This document shows, piece by piece, positions 33,787 to 43,343 of a stretch of 64,000 nucleotides of DNA. The notes under the pieces are model-generated. The model had not been told where the DNA came from and ran no database searches. It saw only the letters and a list, made by a program, of their open reading frames with translations. Numbering within the stretch: position 1 is the stretch's first letter; every line of letters begins with the position of its first letter. Origin of the DNA: JACRAR01 sp041674385 (GTDB lineage: Bacteria > Pseudomonadota > Gammaproteobacteria > Burkholderiales > Rhodocyclaceae). The stretch is taken from positions 1 to 64,000 of the forward strand of contig JBAYVU010000010.1 in the NCBI GenBank assembly GCA_041674385.1. Direction: 5' to 3'. The translations under genes and the position numbers were made by a program.

Positions 33787-35601
33787 TCAGTGCCGGGTAA
33801 GGGCCTTGTCCAGCACATTGGCGAATGTTCCTGCCTCCTGGAAGCCCACCACACGTAGTTCGCGTAGTTCGTTAACCTCCACTCCCTTGGCATCGAAGAA
33901 AATGATGCCGGGCGGGCCGAACAGGTCGAAACGCTTGAGCATCGCCTGGTCTTCAGGACTGTTGGCGGTTACGTCGGCCTTGATCAGCAGCATCTTGTTC
34001 ATACGTGCGACGACGGCCGGATCGCTGAAGGTGTAGCGTTCCATTTCCTTGCATGAGACGCACCAGTCGGCGTAGAAATCGAGCATCACGGGTTTGTTCG
34101 GGTTTTTCAGCCTGGCTTCCAGTTCGGCCAGCGACCCGACCCGCTCGAACTTCGGGCTATGCCCCTCGTTGCCGGCGCTGGCGCCGCGCAGAAAACCGAG
34201 CGGTTGCAGCGGATCGCGGCTGCCACCCAAGGCGCCGAGCAACAGCGCGGCGCCCAGCAACAAGGCCAGCACCCCGAGTCCCTTGCCGAACTTCAGCCAG
34301 CCATGCGCATGCGGCGGCAGCGGATCGAGCGCGTGCAGGTAGATGGCGGAAAAAATCAGCAGCGTTGCCCATGCCAACATTTGCGCCACGGCCGGGATTA
34401 CCGGGGCGACCAGCCAGACCGCCAGGCCGAGCAGCAATACCCCGAAGAATTGTTTGACCGCCTCCATCCACGGTCCGGGTTTGGGCAGCAGGTGGCGCGC
34501 CGAGGTGCCGATCAGGATCAGCGGCAAACCCATGCCCAGCGCCATGACGAACAGCGCTCCGCCGCCGAGCGCGGCATCGCCGGTCTTGGCGATGTACAAC
34601 AGCGCGCCGGCCAGCGGTGCGGCGACGCAGGGGCCGACGATGACGGCCGAGAGAGAGCCCATGGCCACCACGCCGTGCAGGCTGCCCGCCTGCTGACGAT
34701 TGGCCTCGTCGCTGAGCTTGGTTTGCAGGGCGGACGGGAGCTGCAACTCATAGAGGCCGAACATCGACAAGGACAAGGCCACGAAAATCAGGGAAAAACC
34801 GCTCAAGACCCAGACGTTTTGCAGCGCGCTTGAAATCAATGTGCCGGACAGCCCGGCGGCGACGCCGAAGACGGCGTAAGTCAATGCCATCCCCAAGACA
34901 TAGGTTAACGACAACAGGAAAGCCCGCGATTTGCTGATGTCATGGCCATGGCCGACGATGATGCCGGAGAGAATGGGTACCATCGGCAACATGCAGGGCG
35001 TAAAAGCGAGCGCCAGACCCGACCCGAAGAAAAACAGCAGTATGGTGAGTATGCTGGCGTTTTTAAGCAGTCTGGCTATTTGCGAGGTCTCGTCGTCTCC
35101 AGCCGCCGCCGAGCCGGATAATTTCTCCGGAGCGTCGGGCGCCTGGGCGACGGCCCCGGCCGGGAGCAGCTTGACGACTGCTTGCTGTGGGTTGGGCGGA
35201 TAGCAGATGCCGAAATCGGCGCAACCCTGCGAACTGACTTTCAAGGTCAGGGAGGTTGCGGGAAGCCCTCCCTCCGCTGCGCTGGCGGCCTTGATCGGCA
35301 GCAATATTTTGACCTCATTGCGGTAGGTTTCGACCTTGCCAAAATTTTCGTCGTCCTTGATCTTTCCCGGCGGGAATTGCGGATTGCCGAGTTTGACGGT
35401 TTCCGCGCCCCGTTCGATGGCGAACTTGAACTTGTCGCGGTAAAGGTAATAGCCATCGGCGATTTGCCAGCGTGCCTCGATGGTTCCCGGGTCGACGGCC
35501 CTGGCGGAAAATTTGAATGCCAGCTCGGGGTTGAGCGGTTGCTCGGCGCCAAGGGCAAGATTGGTAGCAAAAATCAGTAACAGCAGCAGTCGCTTCAGCA
35601 T
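33787..35601 (-). CDS. dsbD: Protein-disulfide reductase DsbD
   Basis: A 604-residue electron conduit. A signal peptide (1-19) leads to the N-terminal periplasmic domain with its Cys pair in SSQGCADFGICYPP. Eight membrane helices follow, with Cys in LAFTPCMLPMVPIL and VGPCVAAPLAG. The C-terminal thioredoxin domain has WCVSC (Cys514, Cys517). It carries electrons from cytosolic thioredoxin to DsbC, DsbG and CcmG. The ATG at 35601 overlaps the cutA end by 7 nt. Confidence 0.95.
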   Translation of the reverse strand: MLKRLLLLLIFATNLALGAEQPLNPELAFKFSARAVDPGTIEARWQIADGYYLYRDKFKFAIERGAETVKLGNPQFPPGKIKDDENFGKVETYRNEVKILLPIKAASAAEGGLPATSLTLKVSSQGCADFGICYPPNPQQAVVKLLPAGAVAQAPDAPEKLSGSAAAGDDETSQIARLLKNASILTILLFFFGSGLALAFTPCMLPMVPILSGIIVGHGHDISKSRAFLLSLTYVLGMALTYAVFGVAAGLSGTLISSALQNVWVLSGFSLIFVALSLSMFGLYELQLPSALQTKLSDEANRQQAGSLHGVVAMGSLSAVIVGPCVAAPLAGALLYIAKTGDAALGGGALFVMALGMGLPLILIGTSARHLLPKPGPWMEAVKQFFGVLLLGLAVWLVAPVIPAVAQMLAWATLLIFSAIYLHALDPLPPHAHGWLKFGKGLGVLALLLGAALLLGALGGSRDPLQPLGFLRGASAGNEGHSPKFERVGSLAELEARLKNPNKPVMLDFYADWCVSCKEMERYTFSDPAVVARMNKMLLIKADVTANSPEDQAMLKRFDLFGPPGIIFFDAKGVEVNELRELRVVGFQEAGTFANVLDKALTRH

Positions 35602-35945
35602 GTGAGGTCGGTCGTCTTGGCAGGGTCGGTGAACGCTGTTTCCGTGGCCACCCAAGCGAGATACTTGGGCAAGCCGCACTCGATTGGGACAGCGACAATT
35701 TCGGGAAGTTCGTACGGATGGTGGGCCAGGATCGCCGTTTCGAGTGCGGGGTAGCGTTCCGTTGTCGTCTTGATGAACATGGGCACTTCGTTTGCGGCTT
35801 CGATCTTGTCCTGCCAGCGATATACCGAGCGGCAGGGTGCCAGGATATTCACGCAGGCCGCCAGGCGTTGCTCGACCAGCAAGGTCGCCAGCCTCTCCGC
35901 GCTATCCGCGTCCGGCAGGTTGGTCAGAAGTAGCAATGCGCCCAT
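35595..35945 (-). CDS. cutA: Divalent-cation tolerance protein CutA
   Basis: A 116-residue trimeric CutA1 protein: LLLTNLPDADSAERLATLLVEQRLAACVNI, YRWQDKIEAANEVPMFIKTT and YELPEIVAVPIECGLPKYLAWV. It is linked to copper tolerance and, through neighbours, to dsbD; the cutA-dsbD pair is common. The ATG at 35945 is chosen; the frame is open much further upstream but non-coding there. It overlaps dsbD by 7 nt and heads the eighteen-gene minus-strand block. Confidence 0.92.
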   Translation of the reverse strand: MGALLLLTNLPDADSAERLATLLVEQRLAACVNILAPCRSVYRWQDKIEAANEVPMFIKTTTERYPALETAILAHHPYELPEIVAVPIECGLPKYLAWVATETAFTDPAKTTDLTC

Positions 35946-36118
35946 GCCGCCGATTCTACCGCGCTTCGGATGAATCAGTGATAAGGGGTTTTCCCTGCGG
36001 TTTTCCGCGCTGCTGCAACTGCCGAAAGCATAGATAATGAAGAAAATTCGTGTGCATGGTATGGAATGTATGCTGTGTGCATCCACATTCACGATCTTGA
36101 AACCATGGGGTGACCCTA

Positions 36119-37384
36119 TTGACTCAGTCGCTGCAGGATTCTGATCAAACCCGGCCGCCGCAGTCTGCAACCACTGCGAGCGGAACCGGGGCCAGTCCCG
36201 AAGCCAGGGCGATTGCCGAGGCGCAGGCGGAAATTCTGGCGGAGCAGGCGGCTCTGGAACAGGCTCAGCAACGCGAGGAGAGTGAACGCGGTTTGACACG
36301 GCAATTTGCAAGCCGGGCCGAGGCCGAACGCGCAGCGGAAGCCAAGATGGTGGAACGCATCGCCGCTGAAGGGCGGCTTGCCATCGAGGCGCGTCGGCGG
36401 GGCAAGGCCGAAGCCGAAGCGCGCTTGAATGCGGAAGCCCGGCTCGACGCCGAGCGGCGCTTGGAGCAGGCCGCCCTGGAGCGGCAAACCAACGAAACCG
36501 AGGCGGCCACTCAAGCCGCAGCGCGCGAGCAGGCGGAGGCCGAAATTCTGGCGAGCGCCCAGCGTCGTGCCAAGTCCGATGCCGCAGCGATCGAGGCGGC
36601 GCGACGGCGTACCGAGACCGACCAACGCACCCGTCAGCACGCGGATGCGCGGGTTGCTGCCGAAGCCGAAGCGGAGCGGCTGGCCCGCGAGCGGATCGAA
36701 GCGGATGCCCAGGCGCTGGAAGCATTCCGGTTGCGCGAGCAGAGCGAAAGCGAGGCCAAGGCGCTGGCGGATATCCGCACCCGCGCCGACCATATTCTGG
36801 AAACCCAGGCGCATGCCCTGATTGCCGCGGAGCGGACGGCGACGGCAGCCGCTACGGCAAGGATAGACGCCGAAAACCAGGCAACCAGGCAGGCTCGCGA
36901 CAAGCTGGCGGCGGAAACCGAAGCGCGCCGCTGCAGCGAGGCGCGAGCCGAGGCGGAACAACGTGCGGAAGCCGCCGCGCTGGCCCGACAGACAGCCGCA
37001 GCGCAGCTGCAGGAGGAGACCGATGCGAATCGTGCCGCGGCGAAACAAGCGGCTGCCACACGGCGGACACGGGTCAAGCTGGAGTGGTCGGTTTTCCGCG
37101 GCAGCCTGCGCGTCATGGGCGGGCGCCTGGTGGGCATGCTCAGCTTCTTCCTGCTGCTGCTGGGCATCGTGGTCGGCGCCTGGATGCGCGGCACACTGGG
37201 CGACCATGGTCCCGGCGGAATAAATGCCCAGGGGATGCTCAACAATTTGACCAAAGTGATAGGCTACGCACAGGACAGCGGTGAAAGTCCGCGATTGGCA
37301 AAAGTGCCGTTGCGGCTTCGTCTGGACAAAGACCTTGAGGCCATTGGACGCGGCGTACAACGCTTGCCGGGCAAGCGCGACTGA
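36119..37384 (+). CDS. Membrane-anchored coiled-coil protein, function unknown
   Basis: About 421 residues. Roughly residues 30-325 are an unbroken Ala/Glu/Arg/Gln-rich helix with strong coiled-coil character, few hydrophobic residues and many AEAEAR or EAERAAE repeats. A basic patch (RTRVKLEWSVFRG) precedes one membrane segment (GRLVGMLSFFLLLLGIVVGAW, about 335-356). A 65-residue C-terminal tail follows. With no signal peptide, the helix is probably cytoplasmic (inference). TTG at 36119 has GGGGTGA 5 nt upstream; GTG at 36110 is an alternative start. It precedes the polysaccharide genes on the same strand by 116 nt. TolA-like composition is superficial; no family is recognised. Confidence 0.72.
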   Translation: MTQSLQDSDQTRPPQSATTASGTGASPEARAIAEAQAEILAEQAALEQAQQREESERGLTRQFASRAEAERAAEAKMVERIAAEGRLAIEARRRGKAEAEARLNAEARLDAERRLEQAALERQTNETEAATQAAAREQAEAEILASAQRRAKSDAAAIEAARRRTETDQRTRQHADARVAAEAEAERLARERIEADAQALEAFRLREQSESEAKALADIRTRADHILETQAHALIAAERTATAAATARIDAENQATRQARDKLAAETEARRCSEARAEAEQRAEAAALARQTAAAQLQEETDANRAAAKQAAATRRTRVKLEWSVFRGSLRVMGGRLVGMLSFFLLLLGIVVGAWMRGTLGDHGPGGINAQGMLNNLTKVIGYAQDSGESPRLAKVPLRLRLDKDLEAIGRGVQRLPGKRD

Positions 37385-37500
37385 ATCATTGGATTGCCAT
37401 TGCCGGCTGAAGGATGGCGCTTGCAGACGGATTGGATGAATCGCATCGATAAGATCAACCCAGCATCTTCCGGCAATTCCCCGGCGACGGATTCCTGGCG

Positions 37501-38790
37501 ATGACCGGCCGAGCGATCCGCGCCGAGCTTTTTTGGATTGTGACCGGACAAGCGCTGACCCTGCTGTTGGGCATGATCACGCTGAAGATGCTGACCTATC
37601 TACTGGGTCCGCAGGAATATGGGCGATTTGCCCTGGGACTGACCGTTGCCGGCACGCTCAATCTCTTCGTGTATGGCCCGATTGCTCATGCGGTGGCGCG
37701 ATATTTTCATCTCTGCGCCAACCGGGACGCGCTCGTCGAGTTGCATCGGCTGGTGAGATTCCTGCTCCGAGCGATTGCACTGGGGGTTCTGTTCGGCGGC
37801 GTGGCAGTGGCATTTTGGGCATCGGCCAGTGCGGAATTCGGCTGGGGACTGCTGATCATCGCTGCGCTGGGTTATGGTGCGAGCAGCGGCACCCTGTCGG
37901 TCTGGTTGGCCGACATCAATACGCGACGCGAACGGCGCAGCTACGCGTTGCTTCAGTCGGCCGACGCATTGTTGCGGCTGGCCGGCGCGATGGTTCTGGT
38001 AGTCCTCGCGGGACTGACGGGCGGCGCGGCGATGGCGGGATTCCTGCTCGGCGCCGCCGCATCGTTGTGGCTGGCCCGGTTCGCGAAGGGAGAGGTGCCA
38101 CCCGCGCCGCACGCGCCGAGTGGCTGCCGCGGCCTGTTTGGAAAAAACCGGCTCGGCCGGGAGTTCGGCGGCTATGCCAGCTCGATAAGCTTGTTCGCAA
38201 TTCCCGCCATCTTCGCCAGCTATGGAGACCGCTGGATCATTCAGCAGATGCTGAATGACGCTCATGTGGGGATATACGTGGCCCTCGCCCAAATCGCCAA
38301 CGCACCTGCCAACCTGATCCTGGCGGTTTTCTCGCAAACCATCAACCCGATCCTGTTTCAGCGCGCCGGCGAGTCCAGGTCCGGCGAGTCCCTGCGCGCC
38401 AGCCGTCAGCTGCTCTATCGGGCATTGCTGGTGCTTGCCGCCATGCTGGCGTTCATGACTGTCGTCAGCTTCGTATTCGGCGAGTGGATCGTGATGGCGC
38501 TGACCAGTGCCGAGTTCGCTCCGCATGCCGGGCTGCTGTGGATTCTGGTCCTGGCCGCGGCAGTTTTCCAGGTTGCCCAGGCGCTGGCATCCGAAGCTTT
38601 CCTGTACAACCGGCCGTTATCGCTGCTCCTGCCCAAGATCGTTCATGCCATTGTCTTCCTCGGCCTGGCTCTCTGGCTGGTCGGCAGCCGGCAGCTCGAA
38701 GGCATGGCGGTTGCCGCCGTCGTCGCGGCAACCGTCTATCTGCTGCTGCTGATCGGCGCCAATCTCCGCGCTGTCCGGGCGCGAGGCTAG
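37501..38790 (+). CDS. Polysaccharide flippase (Wzx/MATE-like)
   Basis: A 429-residue membrane protein with about 12 hydrophobic segments and the oligosaccharide-flippase opening LFWIVTGQALTLLLGMITLKMLTYLLGPQEYGRFAL. It should move lipid-linked glycan units across the inner membrane for surface polysaccharide assembly. It is the first gene of the glycan operon proper, 39 nt before the acyltransferase gene. Wzy polymerase is not seen in the window. Confidence 0.85.
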   Translation: MTGRAIRAELFWIVTGQALTLLLGMITLKMLTYLLGPQEYGRFALGLTVAGTLNLFVYGPIAHAVARYFHLCANRDALVELHRLVRFLLRAIALGVLFGGVAVAFWASASAEFGWGLLIIAALGYGASSGTLSVWLADINTRRERRSYALLQSADALLRLAGAMVLVVLAGLTGGAAMAGFLLGAAASLWLARFAKGEVPPAPHAPSGCRGLFGKNRLGREFGGYASSISLFAIPAIFASYGDRWIIQQMLNDAHVGIYVALAQIANAPANLILAVFSQTINPILFQRAGESRSGESLRASRQLLYRALLVLAAMLAFMTVVSFVFGEWIVMALTSAEFAPHAGLLWILVLAAAVFQVAQALASEAFLYNRPLSLLLPKIVHAIVFLGLALWLVGSRQLEGMAVAAVVAATVYLLLLIGANLRAVRARG

Positions 38791-38829
38791 TCTTGAAGAA
38801 TCCCCATCCGATCGGGCCGTAATTGACTC

Positions 38830-39963
38830 ATGAGTAGCGCCACAGCAGATATCCGCAAATACGATTTCATAGACGCGTTGCGCGGATACGCGATTCTGCT
38901 GGTGCTTCTTGTGCATTCGTCCCAATCGGTCGGCCCGAGCAGCGCAATACTTCAGCAACTCATGGATGGTGGTGCCCGCGGGGTGCAACTCTTCTACATC
39001 GCCAGCGCCTTGACGCTTTGTCTGTCCTGGAAGCAAAGAAGCACGCAGGAGTCGTATCCGATTCGCAATTTCTTTCTTCGGCGATTTTTCCGGATTGCGC
39101 CGATGTTTTATATCGCGATTGCGTTCTATTTTATTTTGTACGGCCTCTCGCCGCGATATTGGGCGCCGAATGGCATCGAATGGTGGTTTGTGCCGCTCAC
39201 CGCGCTGTTTCTCCATGGGTTTCACCCGGAAACCATCACCTCGGTGGTCCCCGGAGGATGGTCGATTGCGGTCGAGATGAACTTTTATCTGGTGCTGCCG
39301 CTGCTCTTGCGCTGGATTACAACAACCAGGTCGTCCGTCTATTTTTTCTTGTCTAGCTTGGTCTTGTATGGCGTCTCAAGAATCGCCCTTGAGCACCTGC
39401 TTTCCGGTCTTTACCCGGCCGACCAGCAATACCTGGTTTCCAACTTCATCTTTCTGAATTTTCTCGCGCAGCTCCCGGTGTTCGCCCTTGGCATATCCGC
39501 CTATTTTGTGTTCAATGATCCCAGTTTGCTGAAGCGTGTGACGGCCTTCGGCAATCTGCTGTTGCTGTTGTTCGCCGTGGTGCTGTTGCCGCTGCCCTTG
39601 GATATCGCCGTGCGGTTATTCTCGAATCATATCTTCATCGGCGCCGTATTCTCCCTATTTGCGCTGACGCTAGCCGTCTTCCCAGTCCGAATTCTTGTCA
39701 ACAAGGCAATAACGTGGTGCGGAAAGATCAGCTTCAGCATGTATCTCACCCAGTTTGCCGTACTGCACTTTTTCTCCGCACTCGGCATCAGCGGGTTTTT
39801 TGGCAAAGGCAACGCCGCCAGTATTCTGCATTACCTCTGTGTCGTTGTTGTCACGGCGGCGGTATCCTCCATCCTGTACGCCACTGTCGAACGCCAGGGA
39901 ATCTTGCTGGGCAAGCGTATGATCGAAACCGGCAGGTTGCTTCCATGGAAAGAATCGAAATAA
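38830..39963 (+). CDS. Acyltransferase 3 family membrane protein
   Basis: A 377-residue protein with about ten membrane segments. The hallmark YDFIDALRGYAILLVLLVHSSQS opens it, with the conserved Arg of LRG and the catalytic His. RRFFRIAPMFYIAIAFYF and VPGGWSIAVEMNFYLVLPLL are further family marks. Such enzymes O-acetylate or otherwise acylate surface sugars. Base composition looks lower in GC than the neighbours, which suits a transferred surface-antigen gene. Its end overlaps the next gene by 19 nt. Confidence 0.88.
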   Translation: MSSATADIRKYDFIDALRGYAILLVLLVHSSQSVGPSSAILQQLMDGGARGVQLFYIASALTLCLSWKQRSTQESYPIRNFFLRRFFRIAPMFYIAIAFYFILYGLSPRYWAPNGIEWWFVPLTALFLHGFHPETITSVVPGGWSIAVEMNFYLVLPLLLRWITTTRSSVYFFLSSLVLYGVSRIALEHLLSGLYPADQQYLVSNFIFLNFLAQLPVFALGISAYFVFNDPSLLKRVTAFGNLLLLLFAVVLLPLPLDIAVRLFSNHIFIGAVFSLFALTLAVFPVRILVNKAITWCGKISFSMYLTQFAVLHFFSALGISGFFGKGNAASILHYLCVVVVTAAVSSILYATVERQGILLGKRMIETGRLLPWKESK

Positions 39964-40718
39964 AAAAATCGTGCGTTGCCAGCCTTCGCGACTGGCTGCG
40001 ATCTTCTCCGGTCTACGCCTTCAATCAGGTATTGCGCGACCGCTGGATCAAGGCGCAGGCGGCGGCGACAGCCAAAGGAGCGCGGGTCCTGGATGTCGGT
40101 GCAGGGTCTTGCCCCTATCGCGCGGATTTTGCGCACTGCGAATATCGCACCCAGGACTTTACCGCGCTCAGAGGCGACCAGTTGCGCCACGGCGATTACG
40201 GCAGCATCGACTATGTCTGCGACGCCGCCGCCATTCCGGTTGCGGCAGCCAGCTTCGATGTCGTGCTGTGTACCGAGATGCTGGAGCATGTGCCCTATCC
40301 CGAGCGCGTCGTCAGGGAGTTCGCGCGCATCCTGCGGCCAGGCGGCCGGCTGATCCTGAGCGCCCCGCTCGGTTCGGGCCTGCATCAGGAGCCCCATCAT
40401 TATTACGGCGGCTTCACGCCTTTCTGGTATCGGAAGTTTCTCGGCGATGCGGGATTTGTCGACATCCGCTTGGAACCCAACGGCAATTTCTTTGCGCTCT
40501 TTTCCCAGGAGGCCATCCGCTTCGTGAGACTCTCTTGGCCCTTGCGCCTGCCGCCCGGCGTCGCCATTTTGTGGCTGCCCGTTTGGTTGCTGCTGCTGCC
40601 GATTCTCGGCATATTCCTGCCGCCTCTCGCCATGTGGCTGGATCGCTATGACCGTGAGCGCCGTTTCACGGTGGGCTACCACGTCAGCGCGCAGCGCGCA
40701 GGTGGCGATCATGCTTGA
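39945..40718 (+). CDS. Class I SAM-dependent methyltransferase
   Basis: A 257-residue protein with motif I VLDVGAGSCPYRADF (about 46-60), the Asp of DAAAIPVAAASFDVVLCTEMLEHVPYPERVVREFARILRPGGRLILSAP-type core typical of Methyltransf_11, and a C-terminal hydrophobic stretch (about 190-235) that may attach it to the membrane. It probably methylates a glycan or nucleotide sugar (inference). It overlaps the acyltransferase by 19 nt and the next gene by 8 nt. Confidence 0.82.
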   Translation: MERIEIKKSCVASLRDWLRSSPVYAFNQVLRDRWIKAQAAATAKGARVLDVGAGSCPYRADFAHCEYRTQDFTALRGDQLRHGDYGSIDYVCDAAAIPVAAASFDVVLCTEMLEHVPYPERVVREFARILRPGGRLILSAPLGSGLHQEPHHYYGGFTPFWYRKFLGDAGFVDIRLEPNGNFFALFSQEAIRFVRLSWPLRLPPGVAILWLPVWLLLLPILGIFLPPLAMWLDRYDRERRFTVGYHVSAQRAGGDHA

Positions 40719-41520
40719 GAAATTTGTCCGCAGACGCCCGCGGCTGTTGCGCTGGGCCTATCGTGCGAAGCGCTGGCTGCGGCCCTTGCGCGAGCACCCG
40801 CTGGCCGCCATTCCGGCGTATATCGGCTTGTTCCTCGACTGGCGACGCTACCTGGCCGCAGGCGGGCGGGCCAAACTTGCGGATTTCCATCCCTGCCTGT
40901 TCGATCGCGTTGCCGCCACACCGACCGATCCGCATTATTTCTACCAGGCGGCCTGGGCATTTCGCCGGATTTCGATCCAAGCACCGCCACGGCATGTGGA
41001 CATCGGCTCGGATGCCCGTTTCGTTGGCATGCTGAGCCAGGCCATCCCGCTGACCTTCGTCGATATCCGTCCCCTCCAGGTGGAATTGCCCGGCCTCGAT
41101 TGCCGCATCGGTTCGGTGCTCGATTTGCCTTACGCCGAGGGCAGTTTGCAGTCCATGTCCTGCCTCCACGTGATCGAACACATCGGTCTCGGCCGCTACG
41201 GCGATCCGCTCGATCCCCAGGGCAGTCTCAAGGCGGCCAGGGAATTGTCGCGTGTGCTCGCTCCCGGCGGACGCCTGTACCTCTCCGCACCCGTCGGACG
41301 CGAGCGGGTCTGCTTCAATGGCCACCGGATCTTCTCGGCCAGCAAACTCCTGGAAACATTCGGGGATCTGGCCTTGGTGGAGTTCTCATTGGTCGATGAC
41401 GAGGGCCGCCTGAATCTGGATGCGAGTCTCGATTCGGCGGATAGCGGAGACTACGGGTGCGGCTTGTTCATATTCGAAAAGATCGTGAACCCGGCTGGCG
41501 GGAAGGGAGGTTCCGCATGA
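40711..41520 (+). CDS. DUF268 domain protein
   Basis: A 269-residue protein started at the ATG at 40711, which overlaps the preceding stop. The C-terminal half is DUF268: HVDIGSDARFVGMLS, CLHVIEHIGLGRYGDPLDPQGSLKAARELSRVL, PGGRLYLSAPVGRERVCFNGHRIFS and VEFSLVDDEG. The fold resembles methyltransferases, although the motif I glycines are modified. DUF268 proteins are found in surface-glycan clusters. Function is not established. It overlaps the next gene by 4 nt (ATGA). Confidence 0.82.
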   Translation: MLEKFVRRRPRLLRWAYRAKRWLRPLREHPLAAIPAYIGLFLDWRRYLAAGGRAKLADFHPCLFDRVAATPTDPHYFYQAAWAFRRISIQAPPRHVDIGSDARFVGMLSQAIPLTFVDIRPLQVELPGLDCRIGSVLDLPYAEGSLQSMSCLHVIEHIGLGRYGDPLDPQGSLKAARELSRVLAPGGRLYLSAPVGRERVCFNGHRIFSASKLLETFGDLALVEFSLVDDEGRLNLDASLDSADSGDYGCGLFIFEKIVNPAGGKGGSA

Positions 41521-42122
41521 GACGCCTGCGCAATTTCTTGCGACGCAGAATCAATCGGCATTTCGCCGACTTGCTGATCGCACGCTGGCGCAAATCGGGC
41601 GCCGCGCCACCGCCGCCCCATGGACTCAAGCAACGCGTTATCGAGGAATATCGCATCCGTTACGGACTGGGGACGTTTGTCGAGACCGGGACGTTCCGCG
41701 GCGACATGGTGGCGGCCATGCTTGGGCGATTCGACGAGATCTTCTCCATCGAAGTCTTCGAGCCGGTTTATCGACAGGCGGCCGCAGAGTTCGGCGCCTA
41801 TCCGCACGTCCACATCGTGCTTGGCGATAGCGCCGAAGTGATGCCGGGGATCCTCTCGCGCCTGAAGTCTCCCGCGCTGTTCTGGCTCGATGGACACTAC
41901 TCGGGAGCCGGGACCGGGCGGGGCGGCGCGGACACGCCGGTGATGGCCGAATTGAACCACATCGCCGGCCAGGGGCGCCCGGGCCAAGTCGTCCTCATCG
42001 ACGATGCCCGCCTGTTCATCGGCGAGAACGGCTATCCGAGTCTGGAACAGGTGCGTGCCTGGGCCATGTCGCACGGCTTTGCGAGTTGCGAAGTCGACGA
42101 CGACATCATTCGCCTTCATTGA
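41517..42122 (+). CDS. Putative methyltransferase-fold protein
   Basis: A 201-residue protein with a basic N-terminus, then FVETGTFRGDMVAAMLGRFDEIFSIEVFE-type region (a motif I variant ExGTFRGD), FWLDGHYSG and VVLIDDARLFIGENGYPSLEQV near the C-terminus. The pattern resembles FkbM- or TylF-like methyltransferases, which use Asp/His in such positions to hold a metal. The specific role in the glycan cluster is unknown. It starts within the DUF268 stop (ATGA) and ends 7 nt before the glycosyltransferase gene. Confidence 0.72.
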   Translation: MRRLRNFLRRRINRHFADLLIARWRKSGAAPPPPHGLKQRVIEEYRIRYGLGTFVETGTFRGDMVAAMLGRFDEIFSIEVFEPVYRQAAAEFGAYPHVHIVLGDSAEVMPGILSRLKSPALFWLDGHYSGAGTGRGGADTPVMAELNHIAGQGRPGQVVLIDDARLFIGENGYPSLEQVRAWAMSHGFASCEVDDDIIRLH

Positions 42123-42129
42123 TGCCCAG

Positions 42130-43338
42130 ATGAAGATTCTCTGTGCATTCGGCAGATACGCGTATGGGCGCATCGACCGCGGCGAGTCCTACGAACATGC
42201 GAACTTCCTCCCCGCATTGCGCAACATGGGACACGAGGCGGTTTTGTTCGACAGTTTCGACCGGGAGGTTTGCACGGACTTCACCGAGCTCAATCGAGCC
42301 TTCCTGGACGCGGTTTGCCGTGAGCAGCCCGATGTCATATTCTGCGTCCTGATGGGGTACGAACTGTGGACCGAAACCCTGGCGCTGGCGAAGCAGGCCA
42401 GCGGAGCCTGCTTGATCAATTGGGCCACCGATGACTCCTGGAAATATGCGCAGTTCTCGCGCCACATCGCCGCCGGTTTCGATATCTACGCCACGACCTG
42501 TCGTGCCGCGCTGGAGAAGGCAGCGCGGGACGGCCTGAGGAATTTCACATTGACCCAATGGGCGGCGCCTGCCGGCATGCTGCGCCAACCCAAGCCGGCC
42601 GCTGCCTGCCGTTATCCGCTGAGCTTCATCGGCGCCGCTTACGGCAACCGTCGCCAGTGGATCGATGCGTTGCGCCGGCGCGGCATCGAAGCGGCCTGTT
42701 TCGGCCATGGCTGGGAAAACGGCGTGGTCTCGGCGGACGACATTCCCCGCATCGTCAACGACTCGGTGCTCAGCCTCAATTTCGGTGATTCCGGCCTGGT
42801 GCTGCAAGGCGGACGCATCGGGCGCAGCCGCCAGATCAAAGCCCGCGTCTTCGAAGTCCCCGCCGCCGGCGGATGCCTGCTGACCGAACCGGCCGAGGGA
42901 ATGGAGGAATACTTTATCCCGGGCAGGGAAATCGAAACCTTCGTCGCCCACGATGAACTCGTCGCAAAAATACGTCATCTGCTCGATGCCCCGGCAGTAC
43001 GCGACGGCATCGCGCGGGCGGGACATGAGCGGACGCGCCGCGAGCACACCTACGAACTCCGCTTGAAGAAATTGCTGGAGATGGTCCCGCCCGGCGCCGC
43101 CAAGACGCGCGAGATGGACTGGCCCGCCTTCGAGAGACTGGTCGCGGCGCACCGCATCAACCCGGCCTTGCGACTGCTTCGAACGTTGCTGGTCTGGCCC
43201 TGCGTGCTGGTCTGGGGTCGGCAGCGCGGCCCGCGCGCAGCGCGGCGCCTGCTCTACGAACTGAGCTGGCGCATTGCCGGCCGGCATACCTACAGTGCGT
43301 GCGGTTGGCCCGGCCGCCTGTTCTACCGGGAGAGCTGA
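42130..43338 (+). CDS. CgeB-like glycosyltransferase
   Basis: A 402-residue protein started at the ATG at 42130. The N-terminal half (MKILCAFGRYAYGRIDRGESYEHANFLPALRNMGHEAV) and the middle LINWATDDSWKYAQFSRHIAAGFDIYATT are typical of CgeB/DUF3880-type proteins. The C-terminal half has a GT-B donor region: RQIKARVFEVPAAGGCLLTEPAEGMEEYF. It should transfer an unknown sugar in the surface polysaccharide. It is 5 nt from the GT2 gene. Confidence 0.8.
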   Translation: MKILCAFGRYAYGRIDRGESYEHANFLPALRNMGHEAVLFDSFDREVCTDFTELNRAFLDAVCREQPDVIFCVLMGYELWTETLALAKQASGACLINWATDDSWKYAQFSRHIAAGFDIYATTCRAALEKAARDGLRNFTLTQWAAPAGMLRQPKPAAACRYPLSFIGAAYGNRRQWIDALRRRGIEAACFGHGWENGVVSADDIPRIVNDSVLSLNFGDSGLVLQGGRIGRSRQIKARVFEVPAAGGCLLTEPAEGMEEYFIPGREIETFVAHDELVAKIRHLLDAPAVRDGIARAGHERTRREHTYELRLKKLLEMVPPGAAKTREMDWPAFERLVAAHRINPALRLLRTLLVWPCVLVWGRQRGPRAARRLLYELSWRIAGRHTYSACGWPGRLFYRES

Positions 43339-43343
43339 ACGCG

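Noticed and set aside
36116..37360. A 414-codon minus frame opposite the coiled-coil gene
   Set aside because: A Gly/Leu/Arg-rich mirror of the Ala/Glu repeats. The + strand frame has a plausible start and a membrane helix, so it is preferred, though both lack homology I can recall.
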